A DNA stretch of 41,878 nt from JBDRLH01 sp043813215 (GTDB lineage: Bacteria; Patescibacteriota; Minisyncoccia; Minisyncoccales; JAQTPW01): contig JBDRLH010000018.1 of the NCBI GenBank assembly GCA_043813215.1, positions 1 through 41,878 on the forward strand, given 5' to 3'. Every line of letters begins with the position of its first letter. The stretch's first letter is position 1. Position numbers and translations under genes: made by a program. Of the stretch, positions 1-7,601 are shown in pieces. Below the pieces are notes generated by a model that did no database searches, was not told the origin of the DNA, and saw nothing but the letters and a program-made list of their open reading frames with translations.

Positions 1-6
1 GAAAGT

Positions 7-44
7 CGCCATTTATGGCTAATACGTAAAGTCATAAATGGGCG
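7..44. other. imperfect hairpin upstream of the surface-protein gene
   Basis: Bases 7-17 (CGCCATTTATG) pair with 33-44 (CATAAATGGGCG), leaving one bulged G and a 15-base loop. No T-run follows, so it is not a typical rho-independent terminator. It could be 5' leader structure of the gene starting at 107 or the tail of an upstream element outside the window. Bases 45-106 are A/T-rich; I could not assign a convincing promoter there. Confidence 0.35.
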
Positions 45-106
45 GTCGACACGACAGAGTTATAAAAAATTATCAATTAAATTAAACTTACAATTTAAAA
101 CACAAA

Positions 107-3100
107 ATGAGTAAATTAACGAAAAAATTTGTAGCTATCGCTACTGCTCTGACAGTTTCAGTTATGCTTGTTGGGCCCGGTACTGCACAAGGCGCGACAA
201 TTGAAGAATTGAACGCCTTAATTGCCAGCTTATCAGCTCAATTGGCATCTCTGACAGCTCAATTAGCTGCCCTTCAGGGCGGAGGAACGGGTACGGTTTC
301 AGGTTGCACGATTACATCCTTTGACAGAGATTTATCTCAAGGGATGGAGGGCGCTGACGTCAAATGTCTTCAGATTATTCTGAACTCTGATGTTGACACC
401 CGATTAGCAGCCAGCGGAGTCGGCTCTTCCGGTAGCGAAACAACTTACTTCGGCCCTTTAACAAAAGCAGCCGTAGTTAAGCTTCAGAATAAAAACGCCG
501 CCACTATTTTAACCCCGATCGGGTTAACAGCTGGCACAGGATATGTCGGTCCGGCCACCAGGCCAGTATTGAATTCAATGATTGGCACCGGCGGAACAGT
601 TCCGGGCCCGGTCCCGACATCAAATACCGTCAGCTTATCAACTGACACTCCAGGTGCGAGTGCGGTTGCCGCTGGCGCGCAAGACGTTCCATTCACGAAC
701 GTTACATTCACCGCAGGCTCGCAAGCCTACACAGTCACTGCCATCGCGGTTTTAAGAGGAGGCATTTCTCTTAACTCCAATATAACCAATGTAAAATTGT
801 ATGATGGGGCCGTTCAAGTTGGCTCGACTCAAGCTTTAAACAGCGTGACCAATAAAGCCACTTTCAGCAATTTGAATTGGATAATTCCCGCCTATACTGC
901 CAAGACTTTGATTATAAAAGGCAGCATTGCTTCGGGAGCCGGCGCAGGCAACTCCATTGTTTTGGGGATAGCGGCCGCGACTGATATTACAGCTTCAGCC
1001 GCTTTTTCAGCAACTTTCCCAATCAATGGCAATGCCAGAACAGTCGCCACTCAAGCGGTTGGTAGCACGACCGTTGATGTCTTGACCACTCCTGCTGATT
1101 CTCTTCCCAATTCAGGAAGCGTTGAACAGCATGTGGCCACAGTCAGATTAACTACCAGCGCCACCGAAGGCTTCAATATTAATTCCCTAAAGATTACCAA
1201 CGTGGGGACAGCCGGTAATGCGGATATTTCCAATATCAAGATAAAGTATGGCGCTACCTTATTGGGTACAGTAGCCAGTTTAACCAATGGCGCAGCCACC
1301 TTTACTGGAAACCCCTTGATTAACGTTCCGATCAATACTTCTAAACAATTGGACGTTTATGTTGATATTGCCGCAGGAATCAACACTGGCAGGACAATCA
1401 GGTTTGAGGTAACTCAAGCTTTAGATGTTGTGGCCATCGGACAGAATTCCGGAGGCCAGATAACTGTTTTACCTGCCGCTACTTTCCCTGAACAGGCAGC
1501 AGCCCAGACTATTTCTCAAGGCGCTTTGACCATAGCTTTAGACGCCGCGACCAATCCTTCAGCACAGACTTATGTCATCGGAACTAACAACAGGGCATTT
1601 AATGCGATTAAGTTCAGCGCAGGTGCCACCGAAGGCGTCAGAGTAACGCAAATTACTTTGACCTTGGGCGGAACCGCTTCAGCCAGCGACATTTCCAATG
1701 TTGCTCTTTATGACGGCGCTACTTTAATTGCCGGACCTTCCGGAATTTCCGGAAGCACGGTCCAATTCGGCGTCAATACGGTCAATGCTTTCGATGCCAC
1801 GGGTTTATTTGATATAGCTCGCAGCACAAACAAAGTCATTACCGTCAAAGCCGACATCTCTTCAGGCGCTTCATCTAGTGCCGCAGGCACATTAAGCCTT
1901 ACAGCTGCCAACACAAAAGCTGATGGCTTAACATCGCAAAATGATGTTCCAACTGCCAGCATAACTGGCTCAGCCACAGGAAACTCAATGACTATCGGCG
2001 CCTACGGTTCATTAGCCGTCGCTCTTGATCCTTCATCTCCGGCAGCTCAGACAGTTGCCAAGGGAGGATCAACCGAAGTAGTTTTAGCCAGATATTCTCT
2101 GTCAGCCGGTACAGGTGAAGACATCGCTGTCTCAACTCTTATTATCCGATTGTATAGAGATACAGCTAACGCTTCCACTTCTTCTTCCGGAGATGTCACT
2201 AATGTCAGCATTTGGGATGATACGACCCAATTGGGCACAACTGTAGCAGCCCCAGCCGGGAGCGCTACATTCAATGCCAATCTGATCGTTCCAGCCGGAA
2301 CTAAAAAGATTGTCACCGTAAAAGCCATTATTCCTTCAGGATCTGTCGCCGGTGCCATGGTCGCTGATTTAGAGGCCGGCACAGCAGGCGATATAGTTTC
2401 TTCAGGCGTTAATTCTCTGGCTTCTCTTACTGAAACCGGAGATGCTGCAGGAAACTTAATGACTATCGGCACTCCTACTTTAGCTGTCAATACAGCTTCA
2501 GTGCCTATTGCTTCTTCAAAGGTAGTCAATACTCCTGGAGTGACCATAACCACCCTTCTTTTGACAGCCGGTACTGCCGAAGGGGTTACCGTTAATTCGA
2601 TTAGAGTTTCCTTTGACGATGCCGCCACCTTAGATGGCGCAAGCGCTGCTAATAGCAGGCTTTCCAACGTCAAATTGATGGATGGGGTAACTCAAGTTGG
2701 CACGACTATGCAAATTACCGATGGTACTCCTGATTACTCGCAATGGACAGGATTAAGTCTGCCTATTTTGGCCGGTCAGCAAAAAGCCCTTTCAGTTGTC
2801 GTTGATGTAGGTAGCGCAACCGATACTTTCTATTGCGGCGCAGCCACTACCGGTTCAGTAACCGGAGCTGGCACGGTTTCCGGAACTTCAGTTACTTCCA
2901 CGGGTGAACTAAAGGTAGGTACACTTTTGACCATTACTACCGGAGGCACTCTCACTATCGCTGTTTCGGCTGATACTCCTGTTGCCGCAAACATTAAGGT
3001 TGGCGCAACCGAAGGAGCGTCGAATGTTTCCTACTCCAAGATTAAATTCTCAGGAGGCACGGAAAACGTTAAAATCAGCAGATTAGCAGTAACCAGATCA

Positions 3101-3934
3101 GGAGGCTCAGACAACAACTTTGGAGCGATTAAATTGTACACCGGAACTGATACTTTAGTCGGTACGACTTATCTCGCTTCGGGTGTAGCAACATTTAACT
3201 TCAACCCAGGTTCAGAACTTATCGTTCCTGCGGCTGGAGATTTGTATGTTACCGTCAAAGCTGATGTCATGGGTATGTCAACCGGAGCAACTGATGCAAC
3301 TTCTTCAACATTCTATCTTGCCAGCGCAACTACCAGCGTAGATTCTATAGGTGTCAGCTCTCAGACAGCCATTACTGAAAGCACCACTACTCCAGACGTG
3401 GCCGCAGCCAGCAACTTCGGCGCAATGGCTTTATACAAGACCACTGCTTCTGTATCTCTCGCAGGTCCTACGGCTGGCGGTTCAGTTGCCGCTGCTCTCC
3501 AGGAAGTATTGAGAGTTGCCATTACTAATAACGGCCTCTATGATTTGACCGTTACCAAGGTTAACGTAACTCCTTACTTTACCGGAACAGTCGGCACGAC
3601 AACAGTTGATGCGACTAGAGTAGCTTTGTATTGGAGCACTGATTTAGCCACGGCAATTACCAGCACGACCAGTGCTGCCACAATCACGCCGATGCTGCAA
3701 AACGGCACAGCTCTTCTTTTACAACCGATAAGCAACAATACGGTTGCTGCCGGAACAACGAAGACTTTAGTCGTCAAAGCATACACGATTGGTATGGGAG
3801 ACAGCACGACTGTAGACAGTTTCCACATGGATTTAGCAGCCGTTGCCGACTTTGGATGGACTCCAGCAGGCGGTGCACAGGTTATAACCCTGACGCCCGG
3901 AATGCCTATTCAAGGTCCGACCTTGCAGTACTAA
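107..3934 (+). CDS. secreted repeat-rich surface (S-layer-like) protein with peptidoglycan-binding domain
   Basis: A 1275-residue secreted protein. Residues 1-30 form a signal peptide (basic MSKLTKK start, hydrophobic core, cleavage near AQG-AT). Residues 31-57 are a Leu/Ala heptad coiled coil (LASLTAQLAAL). Residues 67-158 resemble a peptidoglycan-binding domain, with C67 and C88 spaced as a possible disulfide. About seven beta-rich repeats of roughly 150-165 residues follow, starting near residues 174, 321, 473, 635, 791, 948 and 1115. Each repeat has a core like 'SNVxLYDGxxxVG' and later 'VPAGTxKxxTVKAxI'. The protein is very rich in Ala, Thr, Ser and Gly, and the gene is clearly richer in G+C than its neighbours, as expected for a strongly expressed structural protein. 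No Shine-Dalgarno is visible before ATG 107. The likely role is a cell-surface layer or fibre anchored to the wall; an adhesin is the alternative. It is a plausible acceptor for the downstream glycan (inference). Confidence 0.8.
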   Translation: MSKLTKKFVAIATALTVSVMLVGPGTAQGATIEELNALIASLSAQLASLTAQLAALQGGGTGTVSGCTITSFDRDLSQGMEGADVKCLQIILNSDVDTRLAASGVGSSGSETTYFGPLTKAAVVKLQNKNAATILTPIGLTAGTGYVGPATRPVLNSMIGTGGTVPGPVPTSNTVSLSTDTPGASAVAAGAQDVPFTNVTFTAGSQAYTVTAIAVLRGGISLNSNITNVKLYDGAVQVGSTQALNSVTNKATFSNLNWIIPAYTAKTLIIKGSIASGAGAGNSIVLGIAAATDITASAAFSATFPINGNARTVATQAVGSTTVDVLTTPADSLPNSGSVEQHVATVRLTTSATEGFNINSLKITNVGTAGNADISNIKIKYGATLLGTVASLTNGAATFTGNPLINVPINTSKQLDVYVDIAAGINTGRTIRFEVTQALDVVAIGQNSGGQITVLPAATFPEQAAAQTISQGALTIALDAATNPSAQTYVIGTNNRAFNAIKFSAGATEGVRVTQITLTLGGTASASDISNVALYDGATLIAGPSGISGSTVQFGVNTVNAFDATGLFDIARSTNKVITVKADISSGASSSAAGTLSLTAANTKADGLTSQNDVPTASITGSATGNSMTIGAYGSLAVALDPSSPAAQTVAKGGSTEVVLARYSLSAGTGEDIAVSTLIIRLYRDTANASTSSSGDVTNVSIWDDTTQLGTTVAAPAGSATFNANLIVPAGTKKIVTVKAIIPSGSVAGAMVADLEAGTAGDIVSSGVNSLASLTETGDAAGNLMTIGTPTLAVNTASVPIASSKVVNTPGVTITTLLLTAGTAEGVTVNSIRVSFDDAATLDGASAANSRLSNVKLMDGVTQVGTTMQITDGTPDYSQWTGLSLPILAGQQKALSVVVDVGSATDTFYCGAATTGSVTGAGTVSGTSVTSTGELKVGTLLTITTGGTLTIAVSADTPVAANIKVGATEGASNVSYSKIKFSGGTENVKISRLAVTRSGGSDNNFGAIKLYTGTDTLVGTTYLASGVATFNFNPGSELIVPAAGDLYVTVKADVMGMSTGATDATSSTFYLASATTSVDSIGVSSQTAITESTTTPDVAAASNFGAMALYKTTASVSLAGPTAGGSVAAALQEVLRVAITNNGLYDLTVTKVNVTPYFTGTVGTTTVDATRVALYWSTDLATAITSTTSAATITPMLQNGTALLLQPISNNTVAAGTTKTLVVKAYTIGMGDSTTVDSFHMDLAAVADFGWTPAGGAQVITLTPGMPIQGPTLQY

Positions 3935-4000
3935 ACTTAGTCTTCCTTGTGGCCCTGATTGCCTCCTCGGCATGATGGGTTAGGCTAAGTAAAAGTAAAC

Positions 4001-4038
4001 AAAAGTCCCTCGGGTTTTACCCGAGGGCTTTTGTTTTT
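4001..4038 (+). terminator. rho-independent terminator after the surface-protein gene
   Basis: CCCTCGGGT (4007-4015) pairs perfectly with ACCCGAGGG (4019-4027) around a TTT loop. The stem extends through AAAAG (4001-4005) with CTTTT (4028-4032), with T4006 bulged, and T-rich sequence follows. This is the strongest terminator in the window. Upstream, 3953-3979 can form a weaker hairpin with an internal loop (TGCC/GGCA plus CCC/GGG), which may stabilise the 3' end of a highly expressed mRNA. Confidence 0.92.
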
Positions 4039-4064
4039 GCAGAGTTTTTTTATTTTGATATAAT
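4037..4064 (+). promoter_or_regulatory. extended -10 promoter for the metallopeptidase gene
   Basis: A perfect TATAAT at 4059-4064 is preceded by TGA (4056-4058), giving an extended -10 element. TTGCAG at 4037-4042 is a partial -35 at a 16-base spacer. Transcription would start near 4071, so the leader before ATG 4082 would be only about 10 bases, with AGGTG at its very 5' end. It lies directly after the preceding terminator, which supports a new transcription unit. Confidence 0.65.
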
Positions 4065-4070
4065 GTTTTC

Positions 4071-4075
4071 AGGTG
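4071..4075 (+). promoter_or_regulatory. AGGTG ribosome-binding site deciding the start at 4082
   Basis: AGGTG sits six bases upstream of ATG 4082. The in-frame GTG at 4073 lies inside this motif, so it is more likely part of the ribosome-binding site than the start codon. Confidence 0.5.
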
Positions 4076-4081
4076 CATATT

Positions 4082-5806
4082 ATGAAAAAAATGATTTCTA
4101 CAAAACAAAAAATATTTTTTATCCTTGTTTTATTTTTTCTGTCGCCCGTTATGGCAAACGCCCAAACCCCGGGGGCAGAAGTTGTTTTTAATATTGAGCC
4201 TTCTTACGATTACGCCGGCAGGCAGGAAGTGGCCGCATTTTTGCAGCAGTCAGGAAGCAACGCTTATTTTTACGTTGAAAGCAATTATTATAAAAATTTA
4301 AGCTCTGATGACAAGGCAAAATTTTCAGAGGCGATTAATAATTTATCTCAGGAGTTTGACAATGTAATTTATCCCAGGTTAAGGGAATTCTATGGTTCGG
4401 AATGGAAGCCGGGGATAGACGGAGATAATAAAATCACGGTTTTGCTTTTTAATATGAAAAATGATGCGGCCGGTTATTTCAATGCTGCAGACGAATACCC
4501 AAAAATCCAGTTTCCCAATTCCAATGAAAGAGAAATGGTTTATTTGAACGCAAGCCAGGCTACCAGCTCTTTGGGAAAGGGTTATTTGGCGCATGAGTTT
4601 GTTCATCTGATAACTTTTTATCAAAAAGATAAAATTAACAGAGTGACGGAAGAAACGTGGTTAAATGAAGCAAGAGCCGAATATGCGCCAACCCTACTGG
4701 GCTATAATGACACCTATGGGGGGAGCATTTTACAAAAGAGAGTGAGTGTTTTTTTGGAAAATCCGGCAGACTCTTTAACTGCCTGGCAGAATAAAAAAGC
4801 CGATTACGGAGTGATAAATCTGTTTGCGTTGTATTTGGTTGATCATTATGGGAAAAATATTCTTTCAGATTCTCTTAAATCGGGCTTGGTAGGCATTCCG
4901 TCCGTCAATGACGCGTTAAAAAGAAGCGGTTTTGCGGATGATTTCAGCGTGATTTTCACCCGCTGGACAATGGCCGTTTTAGTTAATGATTGTTCCTATG
5001 GAGATAATTACTGTTATTTTAATCAGAATCTGAAGAATTTTCGGATGGCCCCTAATATCAATTTTTTACCCTTATCGGGAGAAAGCTCGCTTTCTGTCAA
5101 TAATGCCACTTATAATTGGGCCGGCAACTGGTACAAGATTATCGGCGGCGGCAAAGGAACCCTGACTTTGGATTTTTCCGGCGACGGCAGTGTTTCTTTT
5201 AAGATTCCTTATTTCCTTTGCAATAAAGCGGAAAAATGCCAGATTAATTCTATAATTTTGGATGGATCGCAAAAAGGAAAGATTGTTCTGACTAATTTCA
5301 GCTCAGAATACAACTCTTTGACTTTTATGCCTTCTATCCAAAGTAAATTTTCCGGCTTTGACGGGTTTGAGCCGACTTACGTTTTTTCCTGGAAAATTTC
5401 GGTTTCTGAAAATCCTCAGGAACAAACCGATGCTCAAGTTCTTAATCTTTTGGCGCAAATAGATGTCTTGAGAAAGCAAATTGCCGACCTTCAGGCGCAG
5501 TTGGCAAGCATACTGGGGGATCAGAGCCAAAATTTAACCTGCGAAAAATTTGAAAAAGATCTTTATTTTAGTATGACAAACAGCCAGGATGTAAGATGTC
5601 TCCAAGCTTTTTTAAAGTCCCAAGGAGCAGCTATTTATCCCGAGGGCTTGGTTACCGGCAACTTCTTTTCTTTGACGCAGGCAGCAGTCATCCGTTTTCA
5701 GGAAAAATATGCTTCAGAAATTTTAATCCCCCTGGGCCTACAAAGAGGAACCGGATTTATGGGATCTGCCACCCGTCAAAAAATTAACAATCTTTTATTA
5801 AAATAA
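4082..5806 (+). CDS. secreted zinc metallopeptidase with C-terminal coiled coil and peptidoglycan-binding domain
   Basis: Predicted wall-associated protease. A signal peptide (KKMISTKQK start, hydrophobic FFILVLFFLSP, cleavage near ANA-QT) leads into a catalytic region. It contains HEFVH, with the first His at codon 4592-4594, and a downstream WLNEARAEY whose Glu is at 4667-4669. This HExxH plus WLNE arrangement is that of gluzincins such as the M30 hyicolysin-like family. A middle beta-rich region is followed by a coiled coil (IDVLRKQIADLQAQLASIL) and a C-terminal peptidoglycan-binding domain of about 75 residues. That last module closely matches the N-terminal module of the preceding protein, including the Cys pair (LTCEKF and VRCLQ). 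A GTG nine bases upstream is an alternative start. It may process or remodel surface proteins, including its neighbour (inference); the natural substrate cannot be read from the sequence. Confidence 0.82.
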   Translation: MKKMISTKQKIFFILVLFFLSPVMANAQTPGAEVVFNIEPSYDYAGRQEVAAFLQQSGSNAYFYVESNYYKNLSSDDKAKFSEAINNLSQEFDNVIYPRLREFYGSEWKPGIDGDNKITVLLFNMKNDAAGYFNAADEYPKIQFPNSNEREMVYLNASQATSSLGKGYLAHEFVHLITFYQKDKINRVTEETWLNEARAEYAPTLLGYNDTYGGSILQKRVSVFLENPADSLTAWQNKKADYGVINLFALYLVDHYGKNILSDSLKSGLVGIPSVNDALKRSGFADDFSVIFTRWTMAVLVNDCSYGDNYCYFNQNLKNFRMAPNINFLPLSGESSLSVNNATYNWAGNWYKIIGGGKGTLTLDFSGDGSVSFKIPYFLCNKAEKCQINSIILDGSQKGKIVLTNFSSEYNSLTFMPSIQSKFSGFDGFEPTYVFSWKISVSENPQEQTDAQVLNLLAQIDVLRKQIADLQAQLASILGDQSQNLTCEKFEKDLYFSMTNSQDVRCLQAFLKSQGAAIYPEGLVTGNFFSLTQAAVIRFQEKYASEILIPLGLQRGTGFMGSATRQKINNLLLK

Positions 5807-5826
5807 GTTATGGTATTTTTTGTGAC

Positions 5827-5858
5827 AATCCTGACACAAAAGCCAGGATTTTTTGTTT
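5827..5858 (+). terminator. rho-independent terminator after the metallopeptidase
   Basis: AATCCTG (5827-5833) pairs with CAGGATT (5844-5850) around a 10-base loop, followed by TTTTGTTT. It is moderately strong and separates the protease unit from the HTH gene region. Confidence 0.75.
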
Positions 5859-5890
5859 GACCCAGGTTTATTTCAGCTATAGTTATCCAC

Positions 5891-5909
5891 CTTGACACCA
5901 CTTGACACC
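5891..5909 (+). repeat. tandem CTTGACACC direct repeat
   Basis: CTTGACACC occurs at 5891-5899 and again at 5901-5909, a 10-base period (about one helical turn) on the same DNA face. Each copy contains a perfect -35 hexamer TTGACA. It could be two alternative -35 boxes or a two-site operator, for instance for the HTH protein encoded just downstream. Confidence 0.6.
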
Positions 5910-5929
5910 TTTTGATGATTTGATAGACT
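5902..5929 (+). promoter_or_regulatory. candidate promoter for the HTH gene
   Basis: TTGACA at 5902-5907 and TAGACT at 5924-5929 (four of six matches to TATAAT) are separated by 16 bases. Transcription would start near 5936, giving a leader of about 69 bases before ATG 6005. A second, weaker candidate just upstream is TTGACC (5857-5862) with TATAGT (5878-5883), at a short 15-base spacer. Confidence 0.45.
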
Positions 5930-6004
5930 AAAATCAGAAAGAATAGCTACAAATTTTTTCGTTAAATAATTAAAAACGGGGCATAAGCCTTGTTTCTATC
6001 CAAT

Positions 6005-6250
6005 ATGCCAGAAATTAAGCCAAACGAAATTTATACAACCAAAGAAACCCAGGATTTTTTGAAAGTAAGCACGAGCACTATTAAACGTCTGTTAAAAAGC
6101 GGCATAATCAAGGCTTACAAGGTCGGAGGGACTTACCGAATTTGGGGTAGCGACATTTTGATATTAATTTCTCCGAAGATCGAGTCAAAGGTCTACAAAA
6201 TTTATGATAAACTTAGGTCAAAAACCAGAAAAACCATTGAAAAATGGTAA
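6005..6250 (+). CDS. small excisionase/MerR-type HTH DNA-binding protein
   Basis: An 81-residue protein matching the helix-turn-helix 17 / excisionase-family domain. The sequence after the start reads IYTTKETQDFLKVSTSTIKRLLKSG, then a wing-like IKAYKVGGTYRIWGSDI. This is the usual 'tkEvAe.L.vs..Tv.r.i..G.i.a.kvG..yrI...dl' pattern, and it fills most of the protein. The C-terminal tail is basic (KLRSKTRKTIEKW). A TTG five codons upstream (5990) is possible, but the ATG is better placed. It is the only DNA-binding protein in the window and lies between the surface-protein genes and the glycan cluster. A role as local regulator, possibly acting on the CTTGACACC repeat, is inference. No integrase or phage gene is nearby, so a recombination role is unlikely. 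Confidence 0.75.
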   Translation: MPEIKPNEIYTTKETQDFLKVSTSTIKRLLKSGIIKAYKVGGTYRIWGSDILILISPKIESKVYKIYDKLRSKTRKTIEKW

Positions 6251-6347
6251 TTTTTTGTTAAATATTTTTTGGATATTTTGTCCTTGTGGCGAAGCACCCA
6301 CCAGATAATTTTTTCACTCATTCCATAAAAGGATTCGTTCAAAAATT

Positions 6348-6836
6348 ATGAAAAGAAAAAATAAAAAAATTATTGTTGCTACGAGCGGCGGGTTTGACCC
6401 CGTCCATATCGGGCACACAAGATTATTCCAGGAAGCCAAATCCCTTGGCGACGAATTGGTGGTTATTTTGAATAATGACAATTGGCTAAAACAAAAGAAA
6501 GGCTTCGTGTTTATGTCGGAAAAAGAGCGGAAAGAAATTATAGAGGCATTCAAACCCGTTGATAGAGTCATCGTCACTAGGCATTACTCAAACACTAAAG
6601 ACATGAGCATATGCGCCGAATTGGCCGATTTAAAGCCGAACATTTTCGCTAAAGGCGGCGACAGGGACAAAAAGGACGCCGACAACAAATCTTCTTCTCT
6701 CAATCCGGAGCAGGCGCTATGCCAAAGATTAGGCATTAAAATAGTTTTTAACGTCGGACGGGGCGGAAAAATTCAATCAAGCTCTTGGTTGACAAAGAGA
6801 TTTCCCGAATCAATAAAGCGATTTTTTGAAATATGA
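6348..6836 (+). CDS. cytidylyltransferase-like nucleotidyltransferase (HldE/RfaE2- or TagD-like)
   Basis: A 162-residue member of the HIGH-motif nucleotidyltransferase superfamily. It transfers a nucleotide from NTP to a small phosphorylated substrate. Residues 14-23 read GGFDPVHIGH, which is the nucleotide-binding motif. KGGDR at 102-106 matches the KGGDY-type motif of heptose-1-phosphate adenylyltransferases. QSSSWL at 143-148 stands where the ISSTxI-type motif is expected. Length fits a single-domain enzyme. The product could be an ADP- or CDP-activated heptose or glycerol-type unit; the KGGD motif favours the heptose branch, but the substrate is uncertain. It is the first gene of the glycan cluster and its stop overlaps the next start (ATGA at 6833-6836). 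The 97 bases upstream hold no convincing promoter. Confidence 0.8.
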   Translation: MKRKNKKIIVATSGGFDPVHIGHTRLFQEAKSLGDELVVILNNDNWLKQKKGFVFMSEKERKEIIEAFKPVDRVIVTRHYSNTKDMSICAELADLKPNIFAKGGDRDKKDADNKSSSLNPEQALCQRLGIKIVFNVGRGGKIQSSSWLTKRFPESIKRFFEI

Positions 6837-7600
6837 TCGTATCAAAAAATGAATCCGTCGGCATACTGGGTTTTGGTGAAATAGGCCAAGCCATGGCGGA
6901 ATTTTATGATTCGGCCGATGCACCACGGATAAAAATTAAGGATTTAAACAGAGATGACGACTTAAGGGACGTAAAAATTCTTCATGTTTGTATTCCTTGG
7001 AGCGAAAAATTCGTGCAGATAGTGAAAAATGAAATTAAAAAAGCAAAACCGGCTTTGACAATTATACATTCCACTGTGGCGCCTGGGACAACCCTTCGGC
7101 TCGCTCAGGGCAAGCAAAAAACAATGGTGGTTCATAGTCCAGTAAGAGGGGTTCACCCGCATCTTTTTGAGGGGATTAAAACTTTTGTAAAATATATCGG
7201 CACCGATAATAAAGAGGCGGGAAAATTAGCCCAAAAGCATTTAGAAAATTTAGGCATTAAAACAAAGGTTTTTATGCCGGCCGCCACCACTGAAATTGGA
7301 AAACTCCTGGATACCGCCTATTACGGACTTTGCATCGCCTGGCACGGAGAAATGAAGAAAATTTGCGATAAATTAGGGATAAATTTTGAAGAAGCAGCTT
7401 CTGATTTTAATCAGACCTATAACGAGGGATACAAAAAATTAAGAAAAACCAACGTTCTGCGTCCAGTTTTATATCCGCCAGAAAACGGCATCGGCGGCCA
7501 TTGCGTGATATCTAATGCTGGGATTCTTAAAAAATATTTTAAAAGCGAAGCCTTGAATTTGATTTTAAAATATAAACCCAAAAATAAATCTAGGAGATAA
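6833..7600 (+). CDS. short UDP-glucose/GDP-mannose dehydrogenase-like protein
   Basis: A 255-residue NAD-binding protein. The Rossmann motif GFGEIG (13-18) is near the N-terminus. IIHSTVAPGTT (77-87) and HSPVRGVHPH are typical of nucleotide-sugar dehydrogenases. GIGGHC (219-224) matches the catalytic Cys motif of that family, with C224. Typical members have about 420 residues, so the C-terminal UDP-binding domain is missing. Either this is a minimal variant or it works on another substrate. An imperfect palindrome (7092-7110) is translated in frame as residues 87-93 (TLRLAQG), suggesting a REP-like insertion in a loop. The start overlaps the upstream stop by four bases and the Gmd gene follows one base after. 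Catalytic competence cannot be judged from sequence alone. Confidence 0.7.
   Translation: MIVSKNESVGILGFGEIGQAMAEFYDSADAPRIKIKDLNRDDDLRDVKILHVCIPWSEKFVQIVKNEIKKAKPALTIIHSTVAPGTTLRLAQGKQKTMVVHSPVRGVHPHLFEGIKTFVKYIGTDNKEAGKLAQKHLENLGIKTKVFMPAATTEIGKLLDTAYYGLCIAWHGEMKKICDKLGINFEEAASDFNQTYNEGYKKLRKTNVLRPVLYPPENGIGGHCVISNAGILKKYFKSEALNLILKYKPKNKSRR
7092..7110. repeat. REP-like imperfect palindrome inside a coding region
   Basis: CCCTTCGGCTCGCTCAGGG has CCCT/AGGG arms and the CTTCG...CTCAGG core I recall as a dispersed palindromic element in many small environmental genomes. It is translated in frame here. Only one clear copy is seen in the window, so its repeat status rests on recall, not on a count. 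Confidence 0.5.
7592..7597 (+). promoter_or_regulatory. strong Shine-Dalgarno AGGAGA before gmd
   Basis: AGGAGA lies four bases before ATG 7602 and overlaps the end of the preceding gene. It stands out because almost every other start in the window is preceded only by A/T-rich sequence. Confidence 0.7.
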
Positions 7601-7601
7601 T

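Noticed and set aside
2047..2673. 208-residue reverse-strand open frame inside the surface-protein gene
   Set aside because: It is a composition shadow of a G/C-richer repeat gene; the product has no recognisable domain and the forward frame is clearly coding.
5883..5891. TTATCCACC, one mismatch from a DnaA box
   Set aside because: Single copy; several one-mismatch matches are expected by chance in 42 kb and no origin features are nearby.
5990..6004. TTG start adding five residues to the HTH protein
   Set aside because: No ribosome-binding site, and the domain begins well after ATG 6005, so the ATG is preferred.
3943..6290. Shared 10-mer TCCTTGTGGC in two intergenic regions
   Set aside because: Many chance 10-mer pairs are expected in a window of this size and the flanks do not match.
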